Assembly: GCF_001704635.1 (NCBI RefSeq) | Contig: NZ_MAXF01000096.1 | Span: forward strand, 147,160 to 211,159 | Length of the DNA stretch: 64,000 nucleotides | Reading direction: 5' to 3' | Origin: Streptomyces sparsogenes | GTDB taxonomy: Bacteria; Actinomycetota; Actinomycetes; Streptomycetales; Streptomycetaceae | In this document: positions 26,701 to 34,653 of the stretch, in pieces | How the letters are laid out: the number at the start of each line of letters is the position of its first letter | Position numbering within the stretch: position 1 is the first letter of the stretch | The notes under the pieces: generated by a model | Told to the model about the DNA's origin: nothing | The model's database searches: none | The model's input: the letters and a program-made list of their open reading frames with translations, nothing else | Position numbers and translations under genes: made by a program

Positions 26701-27755
26701 GCGCGCGCGGTCTCCTCCGCCTCGGCGATCAGCCGCTCGGCCTCGGCGCGGGCGTCGTCCCGCAGCTGCTCGGCCTCCGCGCGCAGCGCCTCGGCCTCCT
26801 TGGTGGCCTCGCCGACCAGCCGGGCGATCTCCGCCTTCGCGGTCCGGGTGCGCTGCTCGTTGTCCGTCTCGGCGGCCGACAGCCGCTTGGCGGCGGCCTC
26901 CTTGGCCTCCGTGACCACCTTCTCCGCCTCGGCGCGCGCCTCCCGCAGCGCGGCCTCGGCCTCCTGCATGCGCTGTTCGGCCGCCCGGGTCAGCTCGGCG
27001 GCCTGCTTGCGCGCCTGGTCCGACTCGGAGGCGGTGGAGGTGCGCAGCTGCTCGGCGTGGGTGGCGGCCTCCTGCGCCTGGGCGCCGGCCGTGCTCAGCA
27101 GCCGCTCGGCCTCCGTACGGGCGCGACGCAGGATCGCTTCGGCTTCCGCGCGGGCCGACTCGGCCTCCGCGCCCAGCCGCTCCCGGGTCTGGTCGGCCAG
27201 CCGCTGTGCCTCGGCGCGGGCGGCGGCGAGCGCCTGCTCGGCCTCGGCCCGCGACTCGTCCAGGAGCCGGCGGGCCTGCGCCTCGCTGCGGGCCCGCAAC
27301 TGCTCGGCCCAGGCGACGTTCTCGTTGACGTGCGACTCGACGGTGGCGCGGCGCTCGGCGAGTTCCTGGTCGAGGCGCTGACGGCGCGCCACCGCCTCGG
27401 CGTGCAGCTCGGCTTCGAGCCGGGCCTGCCGTTCGGCCTGCTCCTGGAGCAGCCGCTGGGTCTGGGCCCGGGTCTCGCGCAGCTCGCGCTCGGCGTCGGC
27501 GCGCAGCTGGTCCGCCTGGATCTGCGCGTTCCGCAGCAACTGCTCGGCCTGGTAGCCGAGGTTGGCGCTGTCGTAGGCAGGGCGGCTCGCGAGATTGCGG
27601 CGCGCCTCGTGCAGCTTGGCGCGCAGCACCTCGACTTGGTAGCCGAGGTCGTCGGCGTGCTGGACGGCCTTCTCCCGCTCGGTCTTCAGCCGCTCCATCT
27701 CGGCCTCGAACTTCGAGAGGTGGTCGTCAGGCTCGTAGCGGTCGTAGCCCCGCAC
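23757..27755 (-). CDS. scy: Scy, giant coiled-coil polarity scaffold
   Basis: This 1332-residue protein is almost all coiled coil, built from Ala/Glu/Arg-rich repeats such as EAERLRTEA; the family is known to have a 51-residue coiled-coil period. The N-terminus MRGYDRYEPDDHLSKFEAE is the conserved head. Scy scaffolds the tip-organising centre, binding DivIVA and FilP to set hyphal polarity and branching. The start is GTG 27755 with only a weak ribosome site. The tail after residue ~1300 is Gly/Lys-rich and not coiled. Confidence 0.96.
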   Translation of the reverse strand: MRGYDRYEPDDHLSKFEAEMERLKTEREKAVQHADDLGYQVEVLRAKLHEARRNLASRPAYDSANLGYQAEQLLRNAQIQADQLRADAERELRETRAQTQRLLQEQAERQARLEAELHAEAVARRQRLDQELAERRATVESHVNENVAWAEQLRARSEAQARRLLDESRAEAEQALAAARAEAQRLADQTRERLGAEAESARAEAEAILRRARTEAERLLSTAGAQAQEAATHAEQLRTSTASESDQARKQAAELTRAAEQRMQEAEAALREARAEAEKVVTEAKEAAAKRLSAAETDNEQRTRTAKAEIARLVGEATKEAEALRAEAEQLRDDARAEAERLIAEAEETARAKAAEDSAAQLAKAARSAEEVLTRASENAQATTKAAADEAERIRAKAEAEADRLRAEAHDTAEQLKGAAKDDTKEYRAKTVELQEEARRLRGEAEQLRAEAVTEGERIRAEARREAVQQIEEAAGTAEELLAKAKADAEETRSGATAESERVRTEAIERAAALRRQADEALERARGEAEELVTSAETQAEQVRTEAADAARRIREEAEAVAADRRAEAEAELARLQGEAEQRLASAEQALREAREESERLRREAADDTERLRAESAERLAALRQQAEAEADRLRDEAVADASDMRAEGEAVAVRLRGEAAAEAERLRTEAQETADRVRAEANAAAERLGAEAAEALAAAQEEAARRRREAEQTLGDAREEAQRERSLAHEQSEELLAAARNRVTEAQEEAQRLVEEAERHAAELVSAAEQTAQQVRDAVAGLHEQAEEEITGLRTAAEHAAERTRHEAQAEADRVRADAHAERERAAEDAARLRREAQEESEAAKALAERTVAEAIAEADRLTGQAREEANRRRSDAAEQADRLVAEATREAERLRTEAQEVLDDARRSANKLRNEAAEQADTLVSGATEEAQRLVAEANARAQQLRTEASDARATAEQDAARTRAQARGDANNIRSEAAAQADRLVGEATKEAERLLADAGTEAERLRTEAAETVTSAQQHAARTRAESERVAAEAATDAERIRSEARAEAERTVDEAREDANKRRSEAAVQADRLVTESTAEAERLTAEAREAALRAATAAEEQADTMVGAARKEAERIVSEATAQANGLVEKARTDSDRMLGEARGDATAIRERAEELRARAEAEVEELHERARRESAEQMKATGERVDKLVAAATAQLVKAEEKAKTLVSDANSEASKVRIAAVKKAETLLKEAEQKKADATRDAERVRAEAEAEAKRIVDDGKRELELLKRRQEDINAEISRVQDVLAALESFEAPASGGSGGKDSGGVKTGAGAGSRATGKRSDG

Positions 27756-27808
27756 TGCGCGGTCCCATCCGTCCCCTGGTCGCGTTGGCGGCCGGCTCCG
27801 TACCTGGG

Positions 27809-27824
27809 GGTGCCACGTGGCACC
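27809..27824. promoter_or_regulatory. 16-bp palindrome upstream of scy
   Basis: GGTGCCACGTGGCACC is a perfect palindrome 53 bases upstream of the scy start codon. It could be an operator or part of the 5' leader. No regulator is adjacent. Confidence 0.55.
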
Positions 27825-27948
27825 TCGCGGTCCCGACCTGGCGTCCGGCCATGGCGGCCGGACCGGAGCTAGCCCTTCCGAAGAAATGGTGTCAGATCAT
27901 CGGCGAAGCCTGGGCCGGACCCCGATCCTTTCCGATCTCGTTCCCGTA

Positions 27949-27980
27949 CCCCGGCCGAGGTTGCACTCTACCGGCCGGGG
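27949..27980 (-). terminator. terminator after methylmalonyl-CoA epimerase
   Basis: A perfect 9-bp stem (27949-27957 with 27972-27980) encloses a 14-base loop just downstream of the epimerase stop on the minus strand. It would insulate scy from the upstream gene. Confidence 0.65.
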
Positions 27981-27990
27981 AAGGGGAAGG

Positions 27991-28509
27991 TCAGTGGTCC
28001 GCTTGAGTGGTGGACGGAGGGGTGGCCGGAGGGGTGGACTCCCCGGCGGTCCCGGAGCGGTCCTCCGCGGCGTGGGGCGCCGCGGTGCGGGGCGCCGCCG
28101 TGACGAGTTCGGTGAGCACGCCGTGGCAGTCCTTGGGGTGCAGAAAGGTGATCCGCGAGTTCATGGAGCCGCGGCGCGGCTCCTCGTACAGCACCCGGAC
28201 GCCCTTGTCGCGGATGGCCTCGGAGTCGGTGTCCACGTCCGCGGTGCCGAAGGCGATGTGGTGCACCCCCTCACCGTTCTTGGCCAGCCACTTCCCGACG
28301 GCCGAGTCCTCCCGGATCGGCTCGAGGAGCTGGAGGTACGAGGCCCCGCCGTCCGAGGTCTCGTTGATCTTGAGCATGGCCTCGCGGACCCCCTGCTCCT
28401 CGTTGACCTCGGTGTGGAACACCTCGAAGCCATACGTGGCACGGTAGAACTCGACGGTCTTGTCGAGGTCGAAGCAGGCGATCCCGATGTGGTCGATTCT
28501 GGTCAGCAT
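27991..28509 (-). CDS. mce: methylmalonyl-CoA epimerase
   Basis: This 172-residue enzyme converts between the 2R and 2S forms of methylmalonyl-CoA. It has the vicinal-oxygen-chelate fold; metal ligands are expected in IDHIGIACFDL near the start, GEGVHHIAFGT in the middle, and the later Glu of HGVLTELV. The last ~25 residues are a polar Pro/Thr/Ala tail. ATG 28509 gives MLTRIDHIGIA. The divergent neighbours are thiolase and meaB, fitting propionyl-CoA and acyl-CoA metabolism. Confidence 0.94.
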   Translation of the reverse strand: MLTRIDHIGIACFDLDKTVEFYRATYGFEVFHTEVNEEQGVREAMLKINETSDGGASYLQLLEPIREDSAVGKWLAKNGEGVHHIAFGTADVDTDSEAIRDKGVRVLYEEPRRGSMNSRITFLHPKDCHGVLTELVTAAPRTAAPHAAEDRSGTAGESTPPATPPSTTQADH

Positions 28510-28645
28510 GTCCCCAGTGCACCCCTCGCACGGGCGGTTACGCAACGTGCGCGCGATCACACCGGTGGCACGGTGACCCGGCGGGTACTCCTCAGTACAT
28601 TGACGATAACCCTCGTTAACTTCCCTCTTCTCTGGAGGACGCACC

Positions 28646-29833
28646 ATGACTCGGACATCTGTGATCGTGGCCGGCGCGCGTACGCCGATGGGGCGACTGC
28701 TGGGCGGCCTGCGGTCCTTCTCCGGGGTGGACCTCGGCGGATTCGCGATCAAGGCGGCGCTGGAGCGGGCCGGTATCGGCGGCGACCAGGTGGAGTACGT
28801 GATCATGGGGCAGGTGCTCCAGGCGGGTGCCGGGCAGATCCCCGCCCGGCAGGCGGCCGTGAAGGCGGGCGTTCCGATGCGGGTGCCCGCGCTGACGATC
28901 AACAAGGTCTGCCTGTCCGGGCTCGACGCCATCGCCCTGGCCGACCAGCTGATCCGGGCCGGTGAGTTCGACATCGTGGTCGCGGGCGGCCAGGAGTCCA
29001 TGACCAACGCCCCCCACCTGCTGCCCAAGTCCCGCGAGGGCCACAAGTACGGCGCGATCCAGATGCTCGACGCGATGGCCCACGACGGGCTGACCGACTC
29101 GTTCGAGGGCATCGCCATGGGCGAGTCGACCGAGAAGCACAACACCCGGCTGGGCATCCAGCGGCCCGAGCAGGACGAGTTCGCCGCGCTCTCCCACCAG
29201 CGGGCCGCCGCGGCCCAGAAGAACGGGATCTTCGACGCCGAGATCACCCCGGTCGAGATCCCGCAGCGCAAGGGCGAGCCCGTCGTCATCGGCAAGGACG
29301 AGGGCATCCGCCCCGAGACCACCGTCGAGACGCTCGCCAAGCTGCGGCCCGCCTTCACCAAGGACGGGACGATCACGGCGGGCAGCTCCTCGCCGATCTC
29401 GGACGGCGCCGCCGCCGTGGTCGTGATGAGCAAGGCCAAGGCGGAGGAGCTGGGCCTGGAGTGGATCGCGGAGATCGGGGCCCACGGGAATGTGGCCGGG
29501 CCCGACAACTCCCTCCAGTCGCAGCCCTCCAACGCGATCGCCCACGCGCTGAAGAAGGAGGGCCTCGAGGTCGCGGATCTTGACCTGATCGAGATCAACG
29601 AGGCGTTCGCGGCGGTCGCGGTCCAGTCAATGAAGGATCTTGGGGTTTCCTCCGAAAAGGTGAATGTGAATGGCGGTGCGATCGCTCTCGGTCACCCGAT
29701 CGGGATGTCCGGCGCCCGCATCGTGCTGCACCTCGCCCTGGAGCTGCGGCGGCGGGGCGGCGGGGTGGGCGCCGCGGCGCTGTGCGGCGGCGGCGGGCAG
29801 GGGGACGCGCTGATCATTCGGGTGCCCCGGTAA
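28646..29833 (+). CDS. acetyl-CoA C-acetyltransferase (thiolase)
   Basis: This 395-residue enzyme condenses or cleaves acetoacetyl-CoA. The nucleophilic Cys89 is in NKVCLSGLDA, the catalytic histidine in GGAIALGHPIGMSG, and the second cysteine in ALCGGGGQG. ATG 28646 is preceded by TGGAGGA. It is divergent from the epimerase, and meaB follows on the same strand, probably in one transcript. Confidence 0.96.
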   Translation: MTRTSVIVAGARTPMGRLLGGLRSFSGVDLGGFAIKAALERAGIGGDQVEYVIMGQVLQAGAGQIPARQAAVKAGVPMRVPALTINKVCLSGLDAIALADQLIRAGEFDIVVAGGQESMTNAPHLLPKSREGHKYGAIQMLDAMAHDGLTDSFEGIAMGESTEKHNTRLGIQRPEQDEFAALSHQRAAAAQKNGIFDAEITPVEIPQRKGEPVVIGKDEGIRPETTVETLAKLRPAFTKDGTITAGSSSPISDGAAAVVVMSKAKAEELGLEWIAEIGAHGNVAGPDNSLQSQPSNAIAHALKKEGLEVADLDLIEINEAFAAVAVQSMKDLGVSSEKVNVNGGAIALGHPIGMSGARIVLHLALELRRRGGGVGAAALCGGGGQGDALIIRVPR

Positions 29834-29874
29834 GTGACCCGGTAAGTGACCCGGCAGGCAACCCGATAAGCAAC
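29827..29874. repeat. 12-bp imperfect tandem repeat
   Basis: Four 12-bp units occur: two exact copies of CCGGTAAGTGAC (29827-29838, 29839-29850) and two diverged copies up to 29874. The first contains the thiolase stop codon. The array fills the gap before the meaB ribosome site. Confidence 0.85.
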
Positions 29875-29895
29875 GCAGAAGGGAGCGGAGCGGCG

Positions 29896-30855
29896 ATGGC
29901 TGATGTGCCCACGCTGGTGGAGCAGGCGCGGGAGGGGCGGCCGCGCGCGGTGGCCAGGCTGATCTCGCTGATCGAGGGCGACTCACCGCAGCTGCGCGAG
30001 GTCATGGCCGCGCTCGCTCCGCTGGCGGGAGGCGCGTACGTGGTCGGGGTGACCGGTTCCCCGGGCGTCGGCAAGTCCACGTCGACCTCCGCGCTGGTCA
30101 CCGCGTACCGCAAGGCCGGGAAGCGGGTCGGGGTCCTCGCCGTGGACCCCTCCTCACCCTTCTCGGGCGGGGCGCTCCTCGGAGACCGGGTGCGGATGTC
30201 CGAGCATGCCTCCGACCCCGGCGTCTACATCCGCTCCATGGCCACCCGCGGGCACCTGGGCGGCCTGGCCTGGGCCGCCCCGCAGGCGATCCGGGTGCTG
30301 GACGCCGCCGGGTGCGAGGTGGTGCTGGTCGAGACCGTCGGCGTCGGGCAGTCCGAGGTCGAGATCGCCGCCCAGGCCGACACCAGCGTGGTGATGCTCG
30401 CGCCCGGCATGGGCGACGGCATCCAGGCGGCCAAGGCCGGGATCCTGGAGATCGGCGACGTGTACGTGGTCAACAAGGCCGACCGGGACGGCGCCGACGC
30501 GACGGTCCGCGAGCTGGGGCACATGCTGGGCCTCGGCGAGGCCCGCGCCCCCGGGGACTGGCGGCCACCGATCGTCAAGACGGTCGCGGCCCGGGGTGAG
30601 GGCGTCGACGAGGTGGTCGAGGCCCTGGAGAAGCACCGGGCGTGGATGGAGGAGCGCGGGGTGCTGGCCGAGCGGCGGCTGCGGCGCGCGGCGGGCGAGG
30701 TCGAGACCATCGCCGTGACGGCCCTGCGGGCCCGGATCGGGGACCTCCACGGCGACCGGCGGCTCGGGGCGCTGGCCGAGCGCGTCCTGGCGGGGGAGCT
30801 GGACCCCTACGCGGCGGCGGACGAGCTGGTGGAGGGGGTCACCTCCGCCGGCTGA
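29896..30855 (+). CDS. meaB: MeaB, GTPase chaperone of acyl-CoA mutase
   Basis: This 319-residue G protein loads and protects adenosylcobalamin in methylmalonyl-CoA-type mutases. The P-loop GSPGVGKS is at residues 54-61, followed by VDPSSPFSGGALLGDR and the base-recognition motif NKAD. The frame opens at 29782, inside the thiolase gene, but ATG 29896 was chosen for its GGGAGCGGAG site and conserved MADVPTLVEQ start. IcmA in the same window is a probable client. Confidence 0.95.
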   Translation: MADVPTLVEQAREGRPRAVARLISLIEGDSPQLREVMAALAPLAGGAYVVGVTGSPGVGKSTSTSALVTAYRKAGKRVGVLAVDPSSPFSGGALLGDRVRMSEHASDPGVYIRSMATRGHLGGLAWAAPQAIRVLDAAGCEVVLVETVGVGQSEVEIAAQADTSVVMLAPGMGDGIQAAKAGILEIGDVYVVNKADRDGADATVRELGHMLGLGEARAPGDWRPPIVKTVAARGEGVDEVVEALEKHRAWMEERGVLAERRLRRAAGEVETIAVTALRARIGDLHGDRRLGALAERVLAGELDPYAAADELVEGVTSAG

Positions 30856-31121
30856 GGCCGGGTGCCGAGGCCGGGGGCTGCGACCGGGGGCTGAGGTCTG
30901 GTGCTGGGGCCCGGGGGCCGCGCCGGGGCTGCGGCCGGGTGCCTTGACCGGGTCCTGGGGCGGTGTCCTGGGGCCGGGTGCCGCGATCGGGTGCTGCGAC
31001 CGGGGGCTGAGGTCTGGTGCTGTGGCCGGGTGCCGCGATCGGGTCCTGGGGCCGGGTGCTGCGGCCGGGTGCCGCGACCAGGGGCTGCCCACCGGGGCTG
31101 CGGCCGGGTGCTGTGCCGGGG
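30856..31121. repeat. G-rich minisatellite, about 12-bp period
   Basis: The whole gap between meaB and the PhzF-like gene is made of imperfect units near GCCGGGTGCTGC. A 29-base stretch at 30878-30906 recurs exactly at 30994-31022, and another of about 21 bases recurs at 30972-30992 and 31024-31044. The plus strand is rich in G4 and G5 runs. No gene is seen here; frames open through it are artefacts of the repeat. Confidence 0.85.
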
Positions 31122-31154
31122 GCGCGCGTCCCCGCCCGCTCCCCCGTCCCGCGG

Positions 31155-31811
31155 CTACAGCCGCTCCGTGGCCTCCAGCCGTACGCGGCCTCCGACGTCG
31201 ATCAGACCGTCCGGCCCCGGCGCTGTCAGGATCTGTGAGCCGCGCCCCTGCGCGATGTTCAGGGCGCGGCCGAGGCGGTCCGTCAGCAGCAGCGCCGCCG
31301 CGCCCGTCGCCTCGTCCTCGTCGATGCCGTCGCCGCGCCCGGGGAAGGCGCGGGCCCTGATGCGGCCGGCCGCCTCCTCCTCCCAGGCCCAGGCGTAGAT
31401 CCACTCGCCCGGCGGCGGTACGGGCAGGGCGTCCACCTCGGCGGCCGAGCCGTGGCGCCGCAGGGTGCGCGGCGGCGCCCACTCGGGGCGCGCCTCGATC
31501 CAGTTGAACTCCCCTTCGAGCCGCGCGCCCACCACACCCGCGGGGGTGATCAGTTCGGGCACGTCGAGCAGCCAGGCCGTGCCCACGCACGGGTGCCCGG
31601 CGAACGGCAGCCGCAGCGTCGGCGTGTAGATGTCGATCGCGCCGCGCTCGGGGTCGTCGACGAACACGGTCTCGCTGAATCCCAGCTTGCGCGCCACGGC
31701 CTGGCGCGCGGCCGTCCCGGGGACGGCCGCGCCGTGGCGTATGACGCCGAGCCTGTTGCCGTGGCGGCCGTCGGGCCCGCAGAAGACGCGCAGCACGTCG
31801 TATTCGGTCAT
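31155..31811 (-). CDS. PhzF family protein
   Basis: This 218-residue protein belongs to the PhzF isomerase/epimerase-like family. The conserved glutamate is Glu47 in LGFSETVFV. LPFAGHPCVGTAWLL and the C-terminal DEDEATGAAA are family motifs. It is shorter than the typical ~260-300 residues. No phenazine genes are present, so the substrate is unknown. Confidence 0.88.
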   Translation of the reverse strand: MTEYDVLRVFCGPDGRHGNRLGVIRHGAAVPGTAARQAVARKLGFSETVFVDDPERGAIDIYTPTLRLPFAGHPCVGTAWLLDVPELITPAGVVGARLEGEFNWIEARPEWAPPRTLRRHGSAAEVDALPVPPPGEWIYAWAWEEEAAGRIRARAFPGRGDGIDEDEATGAAALLLTDRLGRALNIAQGRGSQILTAPGPDGLIDVGGRVRLEATERL

Positions 31812-31868
31812 CCGCGCAGTACATCACGCGGGCCCGACGCCAGGTCCGGCCGCCATGTCCGGCCGGCG

Positions 31869-32444
31869 TCAGTCGTCGTCCTCGTGGTCGTCGTCGTCCT
31901 CGTGGGCCGCGGTGACCGTGCCCGTGGCCGGGTTCACGTGCACGTCATGGGCCTTGCCCGAGCGTTCCACCTCCCAGACCTTGCCCTCCAGCTCCACCGA
32001 GGTCACCCCGGACCCGGCCCGGGTGGCCGCCTCGACGGCGTCGAACCTCGCGGTCCGCAGGAGGGTGCGGTCCACGCCGTCCTCCCCGTCCCTGTCGATC
32101 TTCTGGCTCACCCGGCCGTCGCCGTGCACCGTGACCTCGTGCCACGTGCCGTCCTTGCCGAGGACGTCCACCTCCCAGCCGGGCCGCTCGTCGTCGCGCT
32201 CGATGGAGGCCACGGCGCCCGGCACGGCCTTCAGCGCCGCCCGGCCCGCCTGGGCGAGCGAGGACGACTGCGAGGCCGCCGGGCTGCCGGCCACCGGGCT
32301 GCCGACCGCCGGGCCGTCGGCGGCCGTGGTGCGGGCCGTCGTGGTCCCGGAGGCCGGGGTGCCGGAGGCCGTGGCGACCGCGGTGGCGGCGCCGGCGGTC
32401 AGGGCCGCGGCGGCGAGGGCGGCGATGACGGTGATGCGCTTCAT
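31869..32444 (-). CDS. secreted PepSY-domain protein
   Basis: This 191-residue protein has a signal peptide at about residues 1-27 and a low-complexity Ala/Thr/Pro region, then PepSY-type repeats (GWEVDVLGKDGTWHEVTV and VWEVERSGKAHDVHV). It ends in an acidic DDDDHEDDD tail that might bind metal. It is divergent from an OmpR-type two-component system with repeats between, a common arrangement in which the PepSY protein is a target or modulator. Confidence 0.88.
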   Translation of the reverse strand: MKRITVIAALAAAALTAGAATAVATASGTPASGTTTARTTAADGPAVGSPVAGSPAASQSSSLAQAGRAALKAVPGAVASIERDDERPGWEVDVLGKDGTWHEVTVHGDGRVSQKIDRDGEDGVDRTLLRTARFDAVEAATRAGSGVTSVELEGKVWEVERSGKAHDVHVNPATGTVTAAHEDDDDHEDDD

Positions 32445-32494
32445 GTGGGTTCCTCCCCGGTTGTGTTGACGTGAACCACAGTGCCGGGGGGTGG

Positions 32495-32532
32495 CTGAAG
32501 CCAGGCTGAAGTCACCTGAAGGGATCTTCAGG
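32495..32532. promoter_or_regulatory. CTGAAG repeats, likely response-regulator site
   Basis: CTGAAG occurs at 32495, 32506 and 32516, spaced 11 and 10 bases apart (one helical turn each), and an inverted CTTCAG lies at 32526-32531. The last pair forms CCTGAAG/CTTCAGG with a 4-base gap. The site lies between the divergent PepSY and regulator genes, which fits direct-repeat binding by an OmpR-family protein. Confidence 0.7.
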
Positions 32533-32554
32533 TTGTCTCTGCGAGGCTTTCCCC

Positions 32555-33220
32555 ATGCGTTTGCTGATCGTGGAGGACGAGCGTCGGCTCGCGTTGTCGC
32601 TGGCCAAGGGGCTCATGGCGGAGGGCTTCGCCGTGGACGTGGCGCACGACGGGCGCGAGGGGCTGCACCGGGCCCAGGAGGGGGCGTACGACCTGGTCGT
32701 CCTCGACATCATGCTGCCTGGGATGAACGGCTACCGGGTGTGTGCCGCGCTGCGGGCCGCGGGGTGCGAGGTGCCGATCCTGATGCTGACGGCGAAGGAC
32801 GGGGAGTACGACGAGGCCGAGGGGCTCGACACGGGCGCCGACGACTACCTGACCAAGCCGTTCTCGTACGTGGTGCTGCTCGCGCGCGTACGGGCGCTGC
32901 TGCGCCGCCGGGGGCAGGGCGCCTCGCCGGTGGTGCGGGTGGGGGACCTGGTGGTGGACCGCGGAGCCCGCCGGGTCGAGCGGGACGGGAGCGAGGCCGC
33001 GCTGACCGCCAAGGAGTTCTCCGTGCTGGAGCAGCTGGTGGTGCGGCCGGGGGAGGTCGTCTCGAAGGCGGAGATCCTCGAGCACGTGTGGGACTTCGCG
33101 TACGAGGGCGACCCCAACATCGTCGAGGTGTATGTGAGCGCGCTGCGGCGGAAGCTCGGGGCGGGCGTCATCGAGACCGTACGCGGGGCCGGATACCGGC
33201 TGGTGGGGTCCCGTGCGTAG
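32555..33220 (+). CDS. OmpR/PhoB-family response regulator
   Basis: This 221-residue regulator has a receiver domain with phosphoacceptor Asp51 in DLVVLDIMLPGMNG and Lys in TKPFSY. The winged-helix output domain has LTAKEFSVLEQLV and ends ETVRGAGYRLVG. It starts at ATG 32555 and overlaps the kinase gene by eight bases, so the pair is translated together. It probably controls the divergent PepSY gene through the CTGAAG repeats. Confidence 0.94.
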   Translation: MRLLIVEDERRLALSLAKGLMAEGFAVDVAHDGREGLHRAQEGAYDLVVLDIMLPGMNGYRVCAALRAAGCEVPILMLTAKDGEYDEAEGLDTGADDYLTKPFSYVVLLARVRALLRRRGQGASPVVRVGDLVVDRGARRVERDGSEAALTAKEFSVLEQLVVRPGEVVSKAEILEHVWDFAYEGDPNIVEVYVSALRRKLGAGVIETVRGAGYRLVGSRA

Positions 33221-34607
33221 GGCTTCGGTGCGGGCGCGGGCCGCGGTGGGGGCGACGCTCGTGGTCGCGGTGGCGCTGGTCGCGGCGGGGGTGGCGGTGC
33301 TGGGGGTGCTGCGGGCGAATCTGTCGGAGCAGGCCAGGCTGCAATCCGAGGTGCGGGCGCGCTCGGTGGCCTCGAAGGTCGCGGCCGGGGTGCGGTTCGG
33401 CGGGCTGGGGCTGGGCGAGGACCCGGTGCAGATCGTGGACCGGCAGGGCCGGGTGCGGGCGGTGAGCGACGACCTGGAGGCCGTGACGGGGGCGGGGAGC
33501 CGTTCGGTGGTGCCGGTGCGCGTCAAGGTGGAGGACGAGGACGACCCCGGGAGCGTGTCGACCGAGGAACCCCGGTTCACCGAGGGCACCGCCCGGGTGG
33601 ACGGGGACGAAGCGGACTATCAGTGGGCCGCGGTGCGGGTGGTCACCCCGGCGGAGGAGTCCGTCACGGTGTACGCGGGCGCCCCGCTCGCCACCGGGAC
33701 GGTCGGATCGGTGCGGGACGCGATGCTGCTCGGACTGCCCGTGCTGTTGGCGGTGGTGGCGGCGGTGACCTGGCTGGTGACCCGGCGCGCCCTGCGGCCG
33801 GTGGAGGGGATCCGCCGGGAGATGGCCGCCATAACGGCCAGTACGGACCTGACCCGGCGGGTGCCGGTGCCCGCCTCGCGGGACGAGGTGGCCCGGCTGG
33901 CCCGGACGACGAACGAGACGCTCGCGGCGCTGGAGGCGGCCGTGGAGCGGCAGCGGGCGTTCGTCGCCGACGCGTCCCACGAGCTGCGCAGCCCCATCGC
34001 CTCGCTGCGCACCCAGCTGGAGGTGGGCGCGGCCCATCCGGAGCTGCTGGACGTGGACGGCGCCGTGGCGGACGTGGTGCGGCTGCAGCGGCTGGCGGGC
34101 GATCTGCTGCTGCTGGCCCGGCTGGACGCCGGGGAGCGGCCCTCGGGGGCGCGGGTGGCGCTGGCCGAGCTGGTGCGCGAGGAGCTGGCGCAGCGGGTGG
34201 GGGACCGGGTGGCGGTGCGGTGCGAGCTGGGGCCGGTGGAGGTCGCGGGGTCGCGCGGGCAGCTGGCGCGGGTGCTGGGGAACCTGGTGGACAACGCGCA
34301 GCGGCACGCCCGCGAGGAGGTGCGGGTGACGGTGCGGGAGGAGGGCGACTGGGGGGTCGTGGAGGTCGCCGACGACGGGAGCGGGGTGCCCGAGGGGGAG
34401 CGGGAGCGCGTCTTCGAGCGGTTCGTACGGCTCGACGACGCGCGCAGCCGCGACGATGGCGGGGCCGGGCTCGGCCTCGCCATCGCGCGCGACGTGGTGC
34501 TGCGGCACGGCGGGCGCCTGGGCGTGCGGGACGCGCCGGGCGGGGGTGCGCTGTTCGAGGTGCGGTTGCCCCGGGCCGCGCGGTCCGCTCCGGTCCGGGT
34601 CGGCTGA
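33213..34607 (+). CDS. HAMP sensor histidine kinase
   Basis: This 464-residue kinase has two membrane helices (about residues 12-33 and 170-190) bounding an extracellular sensor domain of about 135 residues. A HAMP domain includes RRALRPVEGIRREM. The H-box VADASHELRSPIA has His256, and the ATPase domain contains NLVDNAQRHA and GAGLGLAIARDVV. The start is GTG 33213, inside the regulator gene. The signal is unknown. Confidence 0.94.
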   Translation: MRRASVRARAAVGATLVVAVALVAAGVAVLGVLRANLSEQARLQSEVRARSVASKVAAGVRFGGLGLGEDPVQIVDRQGRVRAVSDDLEAVTGAGSRSVVPVRVKVEDEDDPGSVSTEEPRFTEGTARVDGDEADYQWAAVRVVTPAEESVTVYAGAPLATGTVGSVRDAMLLGLPVLLAVVAAVTWLVTRRALRPVEGIRREMAAITASTDLTRRVPVPASRDEVARLARTTNETLAALEAAVERQRAFVADASHELRSPIASLRTQLEVGAAHPELLDVDGAVADVVRLQRLAGDLLLLARLDAGERPSGARVALAELVREELAQRVGDRVAVRCELGPVEVAGSRGQLARVLGNLVDNAQRHAREEVRVTVREEGDWGVVEVADDGSGVPEGERERVFERFVRLDDARSRDDGGAGLGLAIARDVVLRHGGRLGVRDAPGGGALFEVRLPRAARSAPVRVG

Positions 34608-34653
34608 GACCCGGTCAATCCGGGCCGGCTGAGACCCGGTCGGTCCGGAGCGC

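Noticed and set aside
23929..27872. Very long open frames (1150 and 1212 codons) antisense to scy
   Set aside because: They mirror the Ala/Glu/Arg repeats of scy and give Ser/Ala/Arg or Leu/Gly/Arg-rich nonsense with no family features.
28600..28628. TTGACG-based promoter for the thiolase gene
   Set aside because: TTGACG at 28600-28605 has no acceptable -10 at 17-18 bases.
27991..29598. 535-codon frame containing the epimerase
   Set aside because: The first two thirds are antisense to thiolase; the epimerase starts at ATG 28509.
30901..31398. Cys/Arg-rich open frames across the meaB-phzF gap
   Set aside because: They are products of the 12-bp minisatellite and lack a ribosome site.
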